From Lentisphaeria bacterium UBA4640 (GTDB lineage: Bacteria > Verrucomicrobiota > Lentisphaeria > Victivallales > UBA1829), in assembly GCA_002405835.1 (NCBI GenBank), contig DHMO01000030.1, positions 78,125 to 142,124 on the forward strand: DNA of 64,000 nucleotides. The letters are read 5' to 3'. Position numbers and translations under genes: made by a program. Below the pieces are notes generated by a model. The model worked only from the letters and a program-made list of their open reading frames with translations. It did not search any database and had not been told where the DNA came from. Positions 40,854 through 49,839 of the stretch are shown one piece after another (the stretch's first letter is position 1; every line of letters begins with the position of its first letter).

Positions 40854-42569
40854 ATGTACAAAGATATTCAGACAGCGCTTCCTGCGGGAAGCGTCAAGTT
40901 CGCGGGTCCGCTCGGAAACGCTCTCCGCCTTACAACCGAAAACCGGCTCAAAAAGGTCGATTATGGAAAGCTCGTGCGCTCCTTCCGCGATCACGAAGAC
41001 TGCGATTCGCGCTGGCGCGGTGAATTCTGGGGAAAAATCGTCCGCTCCGCAATCCGTGTCCTTCAGTCCAACCCCGATCCCGAACTCGAAAAAATGGTCC
41101 GCGATGCCGTGCACGGTCTTTGTGACTGCATCGAACCAGACGGCTGCATCAGCACCTATCCGAAAGAAAAACGGCTGCAGGACTGGGACGCCTGGGGGCG
41201 CAAATACGCGATCCTCGGTCTCTGCCGCTACTACCGCTATATCGAACAGGAGCCGCGTGTGCTTGAAACGATCCGCCGCATGACGGCGAATTTCATTGCC
41301 GGCTTTCCCGGCGGCGCGCGTCCGGGCGACAAACTTCACTGGCATGACGGCATGCCCGCAAACTCCATTCTCGGAGCGGTTGAACTTGCGGCGCGTCTCA
41401 CCGGAGAACCTGAATTCTTTGCGTGGGCAAAGCGTCTCGCCGATTCCGGATGTGCAAATTCCATGAATATTTTCACCGAATCCCGCGCCGGACGCAAGCC
41501 CGCCGATCTCGGAAACGGAAAAGCATATGAAATGACCTCCTGTTTTGAAGGTCTTCTCGAAATCTGCCGCGACAACGGCGACACGTCGCTTCTGGAGCTT
41601 TCCCTCAACTACTTCCGCGACATCGTCCGCTACGAACTCTTCATCACCGGCGCCGCCGGACTCAAGGACTACTGGGGGGAATTCTGGAACCACGGTGCGC
41701 TCAACCAGATGAATCCGCCGCCGAAAACCGCGCTCGGAGAAACCTGCATCACAACCACGATTCTCCGTTTTGCCAATCACCTGCTCCGCATGAGCGGCGA
41801 CAGCCGGATTGCCGACGTCATGGAATATTCCCTCATCAACGGCATTTTCGGTGCGATGAAGTTCGACGGTTCCTGGTGGAATCACCGCAACCTCACTCCG
41901 CTCACCGAGCCCGCGTACAAGTGGCCCGCCGGCGATCAGATTCAGGGCTACGGCGAGGACTGCTGTCTTGCACAGGGGCCGGAAGCGCTCGGAGTCGGCG
42001 GACAGTTCGCCGTGATGCGCCGCGCCGACGGCTTCGCGGTCAATTATTTTGAAGCGATGGAGGTCAATTCGGAATTCGGCGGCAAGCCGTTCGGATTCAA
42101 GATTTCCGGAGGTTATCCGGATGACGGTGAAATCAGGATTGAAGTCCGTTCCGCCGCTCCGGTTGAATGCACGCTTGCTCTGCGCATTCCGGGCTGGTGC
42201 GAAGATCCGGTTCTGGAGCTTGACGGACGCACATGGTCTCCCGCCGCGGGACGCTATGCGGAGCTGTGCCGCGTGTGGAACAACGGCGATGTGATCCGTC
42301 TTTCGTTCCCGATGCCGGTTGTGCGTGTTTCCGCACCGGACAACTCCGGGCGTTTCGCCGTTCGCCGCGGTCCGGTTCTGCTGGTTCAGGATGCGCGGAT
42401 CTGTGAAGTCGGTTCGCCCTGTGCGCTGACGTCCGATGAGCCAAAGCGGGTTGCGCATGAGGGCATCCGCGCGGTTTACGAGTGGCCGAACGGAACGCGT
42501 CTTTGCGATTACGCCTCCGCCGGCAATCTCTTTGAGCCGGAAGACACGGTTTGCGTCTGGCTGAAGTAA
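40854..42569 (+). CDS. GH127-like beta-L-arabinofuranosidase family protein
   Basis: A 571-residue protein of the DUF1680/GH127 type with no signal peptide, so intracellular. The (alpha/alpha)6 barrel fills about 1-400 and a beta-rich domain follows. The zinc-thiolate site known for GH127 is visible: Glu296 and Cys298 (LGETCIT) and the Cys370-Cys371 pair (GEDCCLA), one of which would be the nucleophile. GH127 relatives release beta-L-arabinofuranose, but the sequence may belong to a sister family with another sugar. Single gene with a promoter and a GAGGT site before the ATG. Confidence 0.82.
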   Translation: MYKDIQTALPAGSVKFAGPLGNALRLTTENRLKKVDYGKLVRSFRDHEDCDSRWRGEFWGKIVRSAIRVLQSNPDPELEKMVRDAVHGLCDCIEPDGCISTYPKEKRLQDWDAWGRKYAILGLCRYYRYIEQEPRVLETIRRMTANFIAGFPGGARPGDKLHWHDGMPANSILGAVELAARLTGEPEFFAWAKRLADSGCANSMNIFTESRAGRKPADLGNGKAYEMTSCFEGLLEICRDNGDTSLLELSLNYFRDIVRYELFITGAAGLKDYWGEFWNHGALNQMNPPPKTALGETCITTTILRFANHLLRMSGDSRIADVMEYSLINGIFGAMKFDGSWWNHRNLTPLTEPAYKWPAGDQIQGYGEDCCLAQGPEALGVGGQFAVMRRADGFAVNYFEAMEVNSEFGGKPFGFKISGGYPDDGEIRIEVRSAAPVECTLALRIPGWCEDPVLELDGRTWSPAAGRYAELCRVWNNGDVIRLSFPMPVVRVSAPDNSGRFAVRRGPVLLVQDARICEVGSPCALTSDEPKRVAHEGIRAVYEWPNGTRLCDYASAGNLFEPEDTVCVWLK

Positions 42570-42590
42570 GCCGGTTGCTTTTTTGCTCCA

Positions 42591-42617
42591 ACACACCTGC
42601 GCATTGCGCGGGTGTGT
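42591..42617 (+). terminator. stable hairpin after the GH127-like gene
   Basis: A 12-bp stem (42591-42602 with 42606-42617, one T-G pair) and a 3-base loop, 22 bases after the stop. No T tract follows, so it may act as an RNA 3' end stabiliser or a weak terminator. Confidence 0.5.
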
Positions 42618-42658
42618 CTCCATTTAGAAAAAAAAACGGAATTTCCTGCGAAAACTCC

Positions 42659-42687
42659 TTGCTTTTCTGATGATTCCGTGCTAGAAT
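42659..42687 (+). promoter_or_regulatory. promoter for lysA
   Basis: TTGCTT (42659-42664), 17-base spacer, TAGAAT (42682-42687), about 30 bases upstream of the ATG at 42719. Confidence 0.6.
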
Positions 42688-42718
42688 ACCGTAAAATAGT
42701 AAAGATGGAGTTTTTCTC

Positions 42719-43987
42719 ATGGAAATCAAGAACGGGGAAATTTGCATCGGCGGTGTTTCCGTCGATGAAATCGCCAATTCGTTTGGAACACCGACCTATG
42801 TCTACGATGAGGCGCAGATTCGAGCCAACTACCGCAAAGTCCGGACGACTTTCGAAAAATATTATCCGGATTTCAAAATGTTCTACGCGGTCAAGTGCTG
42901 CAACAACCCCGCAATTGTGAATATCCTGCGTCAGGAAGGCGCCGGCGCGGACTGCGCAAGCGTCAATGAAATCCTGCTCGCAAAAAGTGTCGGGCTTTCC
43001 GGTGAAAATGTCATGTTCAGCGGAAACTTCCTCTCCGATGACGATATCAAGCAGGGACTTGAATCGGGAGTGATTTTCAATCTCGACGATGTTTCCATTC
43101 TGCCGCGTCTTCTGAAGTTCGGCAAGCCGGAACTGCTCTCCTTCCGAATCAATCCGGGTTACGGCAAGAGCAACGTCGGCGAGTTCGTCACCAACGCCGG
43201 ACCGAACGCCAAATTCGGCATTCATCCGGACAAGGTCATGGAAGCGTACCGGCTCGCAAAAGAGGCGGGTGTCAAACGTTTCGGCGCGCACATGATGACC
43301 GGTTCCTGCATTACCGACGCCGATTACTTCCCGTTTGTCACGGGGCTTCTCATGGACATCATCGGCAAGGTTTCCAAAGAGCTCGGAATCAATTTTGAAT
43401 TCGTCGACCTCGGCGGCGGACTCGGCATCCCGTACAAGCCGGGTGAACCTGCGCTCGACCTCGACAAAGCCGCACGTCTCACAGCGGAAATGTTCAGCCG
43501 CAAGGCGGAAGAATACGGCATGAAGAAGCCGCAGCTCAAGCTCGAACCCGCCCGTTACTTCGTCGGGAACGCGGGATGGCTTGTCGGCCGCGTCCACTCC
43601 ATCAAGGAGTCCTACAAGAAAATCGTCGGAACCGATATCGGCATGAACACGCTTGCGCGTCCTGCGATGTACGGTTCGTATCACCATATTTATGTCAACA
43701 GAAAAGAAGATCATGCGCGAGCCGTTCTCGGTCTCTGCGGACAGCTCTGCGAGAACACCGACTTCTGGGTCAAAGAGCGCGAACTTCCCGCCGACATTGC
43801 CGAGGGCGACCTCGTCGTGGTGGAAAATGCGGGCGCCTACGGTTTCGGCATGAGCTATCAGTACAACGGACGTCTCCGTCCGGCGGAAGTCCTCATTCAC
43901 GAGGGCAAAGCCGAACTGATCCGCGACCGCGAAACTTTTGAGGACATGGTTCGTCACACGCACGTTCCCGCGTATCTGACGAAATAA
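42719..43987 (+). CDS. lysA: diaminopimelate decarboxylase
   Basis: A 422-residue PLP enzyme of the alanine-racemase fold that decarboxylates meso-diaminopimelate to lysine. PLP lysine is Lys59 in MFYAVKCCNN; GANCAS-like GADCASVNEI follows, with LGGGLGIPY and, near the end, ENAGAYGFGMSYQYNGR, which are standard for LysA. Length is normal. GGAG at 42707 precedes the ATG. mreB follows 21 bases later and has no promoter of its own, so they may be co-transcribed. Other DAP-pathway genes are elsewhere. Confidence 0.93.
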   Translation: MEIKNGEICIGGVSVDEIANSFGTPTYVYDEAQIRANYRKVRTTFEKYYPDFKMFYAVKCCNNPAIVNILRQEGAGADCASVNEILLAKSVGLSGENVMFSGNFLSDDDIKQGLESGVIFNLDDVSILPRLLKFGKPELLSFRINPGYGKSNVGEFVTNAGPNAKFGIHPDKVMEAYRLAKEAGVKRFGAHMMTGSCITDADYFPFVTGLLMDIIGKVSKELGINFEFVDLGGGLGIPYKPGEPALDLDKAARLTAEMFSRKAEEYGMKKPQLKLEPARYFVGNAGWLVGRVHSIKESYKKIVGTDIGMNTLARPAMYGSYHHIYVNRKEDHARAVLGLCGQLCENTDFWVKERELPADIAEGDLVVVENAGAYGFGMSYQYNGRLRPAEVLIHEGKAELIRDRETFEDMVRHTHVPAYLTK

Positions 43988-44008
43988 CTGCTAACTGGAG
44001 AATTTACG

Positions 44009-45061
44009 ATGCTTCGGCAAAAACTGGTAAGATTTTTATCAAGTGATATTGGAATCGACCTTGGAACTGCCAACTGTCTGGTTTATCTGAAGGATAGAGG
44101 CATCGTATTTTCCGAGCCGTCGGTTGTCGCAATCAGCAAACAGACGCATCAGGCGCTCGCTGTCGGCAACGAGGCTAAGAAGATGCTTGGCAGAACTCCG
44201 GACAACATCACCGCTTTGCGCCCGATGAAATACGGTGTGATCGCGGACTATGAAACAACGGGAGTGATGCTGCGCCACTTTATCGAAAAGGCGAAGGATT
44301 TTCTGCCTCCGCGCTGCCGCCTTTTCCGTCCCCGCGTCCTGATCGCGGTTCCCTCCGGGATCACCGAAGTGGAACGGCGGGCTGTCGAAGACAGTGCGGA
44401 GCGCGCCGGAGCCAGAGAAACCTTCCTGGTTGAAGAGCCTCTGGCATCCGCAATCGGAGTCGGACTTCCCGTTACTGAGCCGACCGGAAGCATGATTGTC
44501 GATATTGGCGGCGGAACGACGGAAGTCGCCGTGATTTCTCTTGCCGGCATCGTCGAAAAGAAGAGTGTGCGGGTCGGCGGCGACGAAATGGACGCCGCAA
44601 TCAGCGAACATCTGAAACGCGTTTACAATCTTATTATCGGACCGCGTACGGCGGAAGAGATCAAAATCAAGATCGGCAGTGTCCATTCGACGGACGATGA
44701 AGATCAGGAAATTTTCCTGGAGGTCAAGGGTATCGACCTTGTTTCCCGCATGCCGAAGGCGATCAATATTTCATCGCATGAAATCCGCGCGGCGCTGCAG
44801 GTACCCGTCACCAGCATTGTGGAAGCTGTGCGCGCGACTCTGGAAAAATGCCCGCCGGAACTGGCGTCGGACCTGATTGACCGCGGCATTATGCTTGCCG
44901 GCGGCGGTTCGCTGCTCCGCGGTCTTGACCGCCTGATTTCCGAGGAGACCGGGCTCCCTGTGTTCATTGCGGATGAGCCTCTGAAAGCTGTTGTGAACGG
45001 AACAGGCATCATGCTTCAGGAAATGGATAAATTAGTGCGCAACACGGCGCTTCCGAAATAA
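44009..45061 (+). CDS. mreB: rod-shape-determining actin homologue MreB
   Basis: A 350-residue bacterial actin that organises lateral cell wall synthesis. It has the phosphate-1 motif IGIDLGTANCLVYL, the phosphate-2 motif IVDIGGGTTEVAVIS and the adenosine motif MLAGGGSLLRGLDRLI. Length is normal for MreB. The next gene is not mreC, so the usual mreBCD cluster is broken, and the permuted SGNH hydrolase gene follows only 21 bases later in the same reading frame. Confidence 0.95.
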   Translation: MLRQKLVRFLSSDIGIDLGTANCLVYLKDRGIVFSEPSVVAISKQTHQALAVGNEAKKMLGRTPDNITALRPMKYGVIADYETTGVMLRHFIEKAKDFLPPRCRLFRPRVLIAVPSGITEVERRAVEDSAERAGARETFLVEEPLASAIGVGLPVTEPTGSMIVDIGGGTTEVAVISLAGIVEKKSVRVGGDEMDAAISEHLKRVYNLIIGPRTAEEIKIKIGSVHSTDDEDQEIFLEVKGIDLVSRMPKAINISSHEIRAALQVPVTSIVEAVRATLEKCPPELASDLIDRGIMLAGGGSLLRGLDRLISEETGLPVFIADEPLKAVVNGTGIMLQEMDKLVRNTALPK

Positions 45062-45082
45062 CCGCGCATTCCGTTTTTGACG

Positions 45083-45724
45083 ATGGTGATATTCAATGCC
45101 GGATTTCCGGGGCAGAACACCCGGGATGCGCTTAAGAGGTTCCCTGATGCGGTGGCTTCTCATGCTCCGGACTGCGTTGTGCTTCTGTTTGGAACCAACG
45201 ACCTCCTGAATTCCTGGAATTATACAGGCGAGGAAGAATACCGCCGTAATCTGAAAACTCTTGCGGAGCAATGCCTGGCGCTTCCCGCATCATTGATTCT
45301 CTGCCAGATTCCGCTGGCCTGTCAGACTTACATGGAAAGCCGCCACAAACCCGGGTTCTTTCAGGAGATTTCCGCGCTTGAGCGCTGCAGAAAAGCAAAT
45401 GCGGTGATTGCCGGTCTGGCGCAGGAACTTTCGGTTCCGCTTGTGCCTGTTGCGGATTTGCTGGGGATTCCGGGAGAAGATTCCGCTTCCCTCATCCGCA
45501 ATCCTGCAAATTCGGGTGACGCCGACGGTGTGCATCCCACTGCGCACGGATATGCGAAGATCGCCGCCGCCGTGGCCGCCGCTGTGCGGAGACTGCCGCG
45601 CCGGCCTCATCGGATCGTCTGTTTCGGCGACAGTATAACTTTCGGGCTGCACATGCGCGGCGGAGGGACCTCCGCCGCTGATGCCGAGTGTTATCCGGGA
45701 CAGCTTGCGCGTCTGTTGCGGTAA
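45083..45724 (+). CDS. SGNH/GDSL hydrolase with circularly permuted catalytic blocks
   Basis: A 213-residue protein with all four SGNH blocks but in the order II, III, V, I. It opens with block II (FNAGFPGQNTRDAL), then block III (LLFGTNDLL), block V (DGVHPTAHGYAKIA) and finally the block I nucleophile (IVCFGDSITFGL), which normally comes first, and ends at YPGQLARLLR. In ordinary SGNH enzymes YPxxLAxLL is directly followed by the NAG..G segment, so end joins to start as expected for a circular permutation. No ribosome binding site precedes the ATG at 45083, which lies in the mreB frame, 21 bases after its stop. Reinitiation is possible. Confidence 0.6.
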   Translation: MVIFNAGFPGQNTRDALKRFPDAVASHAPDCVVLLFGTNDLLNSWNYTGEEEYRRNLKTLAEQCLALPASLILCQIPLACQTYMESRHKPGFFQEISALERCRKANAVIAGLAQELSVPLVPVADLLGIPGEDSASLIRNPANSGDADGVHPTAHGYAKIAAAVAAAVRRLPRRPHRIVCFGDSITFGLHMRGGGTSAADAECYPGQLARLLR

Positions 45725-45752
45725 CCGTATTATTTCCCCTGATTTTTGATTT

Positions 45753-48700
45753 TTATTTTGCTGTAATCCGGTACAGCATGGTGACTCCGGCGGGATTGAA
45801 GACGTTGATTTGGAAACAGAGCTTGCCGCCGCGTTTCTCCGCCGGGACTGCGGCGAGCACGGAGCCGTCGAGCGCGATTGCCTGCACGGTCCAGCCGCTT
45901 GCATCCGGATCAACATTGAGTGCGATTTCGGCGCGTCCGCGGGCGGCGAGCAGGGGGAGCGAGCCGTTGTCCAGAATCAGCCGCGCCTCTTCATTCTGGA
46001 AAACGGTTCCGCTGTTGAGCGCATCGGTGAGATGAAACAGCAGAATATCACGGCTCGTTCCGAGCGGTCTGTCATCGAATGCGTGGACGGAAACGGTGGA
46101 GAAGTCAAGCGAGCGCCGAACCGTCATGAAATGTCCTTCCGCACTGCCGCCGGGGAAGGTGAACAGTTCAGTTTTCGGGGTGACGACAGAGACGCGCGCG
46201 GCTTTCCGGTCGAGCCGGATTTCTCCGGTTGCGCTGACTGCGGTTCCGGTTTCCTGATAATGCCTGAACTGTTTCGCGAGCGGAGCGGGGAGAGCGCGTT
46301 TCCAGGATTCCGGCGGAAGAATTTTCGTGTCCGGAATGTCAGCTCCGAGCGGAGCGGAACCGATTTTCGTGAAAAATCCGAGATCGCAGAAATCCGGATC
46401 GAAATTATCACCGCGGACGGGGTTCCTCCATCCTTCGCAGAGAACGGGGCCAGGAGCCGCGGCGACGTCGCCGCGGACGAACAGGAAGTACATGATGCGT
46501 CCGGTGAGGATTCCCAGCGGTTCATAGATGTGGTCGAATGAACCGGCAGGTGTTTTGCGGAAGACTTTGCGGCTGTGTCCGTATGCGAAGCGGTAGAGCC
46601 CGTCCCAGTCCTGAAGCGCGGCGTAAGCGCCCGTCATGGCGGCGATTTCGCTGCGGAAGCGGTTCGGGTAACAGAACTGCAGTTCTGTGATGATCATGGG
46701 CTTTCCGGGGATGCGGGTCATCATGTTCTTCATGACGGAACGGTTGCCGTCTGCGGTTGCGCTGCGCTGGGTTCCGGCGATCGGGACGTTCCAGTTGTTG
46801 CGCGGGTAGGAGGGGTGGTCGTGATAGATATGCGCATCGACCAGATCCAGTTCTGCACGGAAGGGCTGGAGATCAAGCATCGCGTTGTTGTTCAGGTTGG
46901 TGAGAAACGCTTTGATGCCGAGTTCTTCGCGCAGAAAACGCATTTGTTCACGCTGAATCCGGAACTGGCGGTCCTTGAGGAAATCATAAAATTCCGGACC
47001 GCGCTTTTTTTCGTCTCCGGAAGAGTATTTCCCTTTTGCGCGCAGGTAATCCGCGTAAACTTTTTCGATGAGCGGAAGAAGCTGCGGATGAGCGTTCCAG
47101 GTGTGATAGAGCGCCGCTTCATTGTCGAGATTCAGCGCAAAAAGCGCGGGGTCCTCCGCCATGCTGAGTCCGGTGTAGGGATTTTTCGTGGTCAGGAGTT
47201 TCCGTGCGTAATCCTTCCAGTTCTGAAGGGCGGTTGCGGAGAACATGGTGAGCGTTTTGCGGATGCTTTCGCTGTTGGAGGAGCGGCATTCGGCAATGTT
47301 GTCGCCGGGACGCACGATGCGGGTGCTGAGAAGGTCAGTGGTGATGTACATTCCGTTTTCGCGCAGTTTTGCCCAGAGATACTGGAAGCGGTCGAGTTTT
47401 TCCGCGCTGAAATCGAGCGTGGCAGGTTTCGTCCAGTCGTAAATGCGGTTTTCGAACTGGTGGAGCCGTGCGGAGTTGAAACCCTCCATTGCGAGGCGTT
47501 CAACCATGAAATCGGTCTCTTCGTGCGTGGGGACGGTCAGATCCTGCGCGAGGTTCGTCGAGAGGAAACGGAGCCGCTTTGACGGGTCTTTGGCGAGAAC
47601 GAAGTGTCCGTGTTCATCAATCCTGAGCGCTCCGTCCTTCGCCGGGAAGAAACGGGGAAAGACGGAAAAGTCCATGACGGAACCTTTTTTGAACTGCAGG
47701 GGGACATCGACCGGTTTCCAGTTTTTGTTTTCGCGGATGACAAAGCGGCGTTCGGCGGTGTGCTGGGGACGCAGATTGCCGAGGGAGACTCCGGCGATCA
47801 TCCAGACGCTCTCTCCGGGAATGAAGCGAAGCGAGACGAGCGGTTTTTCGGGAATCCGGAAAGCGGAGACGAAGAGTCCGACCTTGCTGCTGCGGTTGTC
47901 GCCGGTCCAGCCAATCACGCCGTTTTCGAACGGGAAGACGGGAGACCACCAGTTGCCGCAGTCGCGTCCGGCAATGACGGGGATTTCTGTTTTCGAGCCG
48001 TCCTGAAAAGTCAGTTCCACGGCACCAACGGCTTTCCCGCTTGCGGGGACCCATGCGGAGGCGTGGAGGAGATAGAGATAGCGCGCGGTCTCCGGAGCGG
48101 GGAACTTTACGGTTCCGGCGCCGGGAAAACGGCGGAAACGGGAGAGCACTGCACAGGAGCGTCCGCCGTTTTCCTCCGGATTGATGATTTCAAACGGGAT
48201 TCCGGCGAAATCGCGCTTCCCGAATTCGGTCATGCAGGAGAGGTCGTTTGCCGGCCCCTGATCGGTCCAGCCGCCTTTCCCGTCATCCGCCTGAGCGTCG
48301 GAAAATCCCATATTGGCTGCTGCGGCGATGGAAACGGGGTATGCGGCGAGCGCTTCCCTGCGGATGGTGATATTCATGTCGAAGCGTGATTCCCGGTTGG
48401 ATTCCGGCACATGAAGAGTGATGCAGTAGAAATTCTCTTTGGTTGAGAAGCGGAGGTCACGGATTGAGACGGAAAAATCACCGCGGAACAGATAGCTTTC
48501 CGTTCCCGAAACAATGCGGAAGGAGTTGTTTTTGCGGACGGGCGACCACTTCAGGATCGTTTCCTTTTCGCGTTTTCCGGAGAGACGGTACAGCGTATCG
48601 CCGACTTCAAGGTCCGCGGACAGGTCCGCCGGGATTTTGATTCCCGCGCTGATGTGTTTCGTTTCGCCTGTCCCGCGGAGAACGGCGGTGTAGGTCCAGG

Positions 48701-48962
48701 AGTCTTTGCCGTTCTGAACGAGCGTGTATTCCGCTTTTGCGCCGCGTCCGCCGGGGAACCGGCATTCGCCGGAGAGCGTGGTTGTGCCGCCGTTTTTTTG
48801 CGGTTCTGCATGGATGGCGATCATTTTCCATGCGGGATTGTGCCACCATTCGAGTTTGAGCGTTTTCCCGACGCCAAGGCGTCCGTGCGGAAGAATGGAG
48901 ACAGCGCTTTCGGCGGCGCAAAGCCCCGCGGCGGCGAAGAGAAGAAGGAAGAAATGTTTCAT
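45753..48962 (-). CDS. large secreted glycoside hydrolase-like protein (clan GH-A type)
   Basis: A 1069-residue protein with a signal peptide (MKHFFLLLFAAAGLCAAES). The first ~450 residues are beta-rich and look like carbohydrate-binding modules (DGKGGWTDQGPANDLS and the NPCBM-like YLYLLHASAWV). A (beta/alpha)8 domain follows with the clan GH-A pair: acid/base Glu615 in NLDNEAALYH and nucleophile Glu760 in IITELQFCYPN. The rest is beta-rich. It is a paralogue of the protein at 53827-57120 (same motifs, Glu-Glu spacing 145 versus 144). The family and substrate are not recognised. It lies 9 bases downstream of a pseudopilin-like gene. Confidence 0.75.
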   Translation of the reverse strand: MKHFFLLLFAAAGLCAAESAVSILPHGRLGVGKTLKLEWWHNPAWKMIAIHAEPQKNGGTTTLSGECRFPGGRGAKAEYTLVQNGKDSWTYTAVLRGTGETKHISAGIKIPADLSADLEVGDTLYRLSGKREKETILKWSPVRKNNSFRIVSGTESYLFRGDFSVSIRDLRFSTKENFYCITLHVPESNRESRFDMNITIRREALAAYPVSIAAAANMGFSDAQADDGKGGWTDQGPANDLSCMTEFGKRDFAGIPFEIINPEENGGRSCAVLSRFRRFPGAGTVKFPAPETARYLYLLHASAWVPASGKAVGAVELTFQDGSKTEIPVIAGRDCGNWWSPVFPFENGVIGWTGDNRSSKVGLFVSAFRIPEKPLVSLRFIPGESVWMIAGVSLGNLRPQHTAERRFVIRENKNWKPVDVPLQFKKGSVMDFSVFPRFFPAKDGALRIDEHGHFVLAKDPSKRLRFLSTNLAQDLTVPTHEETDFMVERLAMEGFNSARLHQFENRIYDWTKPATLDFSAEKLDRFQYLWAKLRENGMYITTDLLSTRIVRPGDNIAECRSSNSESIRKTLTMFSATALQNWKDYARKLLTTKNPYTGLSMAEDPALFALNLDNEAALYHTWNAHPQLLPLIEKVYADYLRAKGKYSSGDEKKRGPEFYDFLKDRQFRIQREQMRFLREELGIKAFLTNLNNNAMLDLQPFRAELDLVDAHIYHDHPSYPRNNWNVPIAGTQRSATADGNRSVMKNMMTRIPGKPMIITELQFCYPNRFRSEIAAMTGAYAALQDWDGLYRFAYGHSRKVFRKTPAGSFDHIYEPLGILTGRIMYFLFVRGDVAAAPGPVLCEGWRNPVRGDNFDPDFCDLGFFTKIGSAPLGADIPDTKILPPESWKRALPAPLAKQFRHYQETGTAVSATGEIRLDRKAARVSVVTPKTELFTFPGGSAEGHFMTVRRSLDFSTVSVHAFDDRPLGTSRDILLFHLTDALNSGTVFQNEEARLILDNGSLPLLAARGRAEIALNVDPDASGWTVQAIALDGSVLAAVPAEKRGGKLCFQINVFNPAGVTMLYRITAK

Positions 48963-48971
48963 TGCGGCTCC

Positions 48972-49703
48972 TTACATGGAAGTGATTGTACCGGTCAGGC
49001 GGTTGTAATAATTTTGAAATCCGGAACGGGTTTTGAGCTCATAAATTGCGCGTGAATCGACATGCCCGTCGAAGAAAAGCACATTTGCGCGTCCGCGGTG
49101 AACCGGGTCGACGGCGGTGTCGTTGGCAAAACGGTAATAGGGCTTTTTGTCGGTGGTGTGGAAGGAGTCCGCGAGGATGGCGATGTCGCTGTTTCTTCCT
49201 TTGGAGGAGGGTAGATAGGGACCGCCTGTGTTGAGTGCGGGGATGCGTTTGATGTTGGGATATGCGGTTTCGTTCCACCACCCGGTCGCGAGGACGGGAT
49301 TGAAGGCGTAAATGTAGCTGAGATAGAACCAGGCGTTGCTCATGGTGAAGCTGTCGGCCGAGGGACAGAGCAGCGGGCGGGTGTTCTGCGGCGTGAGTTC
49401 ATTCCAGAGATACGGGAGCCCGGCGAAGGCGCGGAGCTTTTCGCTCCAGCGGCTCTTGTCGTTGACTGCGGGATAGTAGCCGTCGTAGGAATCCGCATAC
49501 TGAATGAAGTAGAGTCCCTGCTGCTTCAGATTGTTGACGCAGGAGATTGCGCGTCCCTTCTCCCGTGCGGAGTTGAGAGCCGGGAGGAGCATTCCGGCGA
49601 GGATGGCGATCACGGCAATTACCACGAGGAGCTCTATGAGGGTGAATCTGTGAAATTTGCCCTTGAGCGGTGAGACGGAGTGTGCATTTGATTTTGTTTT
49701 CAT
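48972..49703 (-). CDS. pseudopilin-like protein (DUF1559-like, H-X9-DG type)
   Basis: A 243-residue protein with an N-terminal type II secretion pseudopilin leader: a basic start, then FTLIELLVVIAVIAIL and GMLLPALNSAREKGRAISC. Prepilin peptidase would cut before Phe20, but the residue in front is Arg19 where Gly is usual. The C-terminal domain ends with the VLFFDGH motif. The ATG at 49703 follows AAAGGT. It starts the leftward operon with the large hydrolase (9-base gap) and faces the AraC gene, with which it shares a promoter region. Confidence 0.85.
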   Translation of the reverse strand: MKTKSNAHSVSPLKGKFHRFTLIELLVVIAVIAILAGMLLPALNSAREKGRAISCVNNLKQQGLYFIQYADSYDGYYPAVNDKSRWSEKLRAFAGLPYLWNELTPQNTRPLLCPSADSFTMSNAWFYLSYIYAFNPVLATGWWNETAYPNIKRIPALNTGGPYLPSSKGRNSDIAILADSFHTTDKKPYYRFANDTAVDPVHRGRANVLFFDGHVDSRAIYELKTRSGFQNYYNRLTGTITSM

Positions 49704-49752
49704 CGTTGCGGACCTTTTGTTCAGGGTTCTTTTTTCAGCATGGGAAACGGAC

Positions 49753-49780
49753 TTGCATTTCCTCTGCTCCGTGCTATAAT
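49753..49780 (+). promoter_or_regulatory. promoter for the AraC-family gene
   Basis: TTGCAT (49753-49758), 16-base spacer, TATAAT (49775-49780). Its -10 box is half of the palindrome GCTATAATTATAGC (49773-49786) and so overlaps the divergent promoter. Confidence 0.6.
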
Positions 49781-49807
49781 TATAGCAATAAACAGCGAAA
49801 AAGTCAA
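49779..49807 (-). promoter_or_regulatory. promoter for the pseudopilin-hydrolase operon
   Basis: Minus strand: TTGACT (49802-49807), 17-base spacer, perfect TATAAT (49779-49784), about 75 bases upstream of the ATG at 49703. Confidence 0.7.
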
Positions 49808-49839
49808 TAGGCGTCAAGTACAAAAACATGAGGAAAAAC

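Noticed and set aside
44009..45724. Stop-codon readthrough joining MreB to the permuted SGNH hydrolase, since both are in one frame
   Set aside because: MreB ends at a normal length with an ordinary TAA, no readthrough context or selenocysteine-type hairpin is visible, and a fusion makes no functional sense. Reinitiation is simpler.
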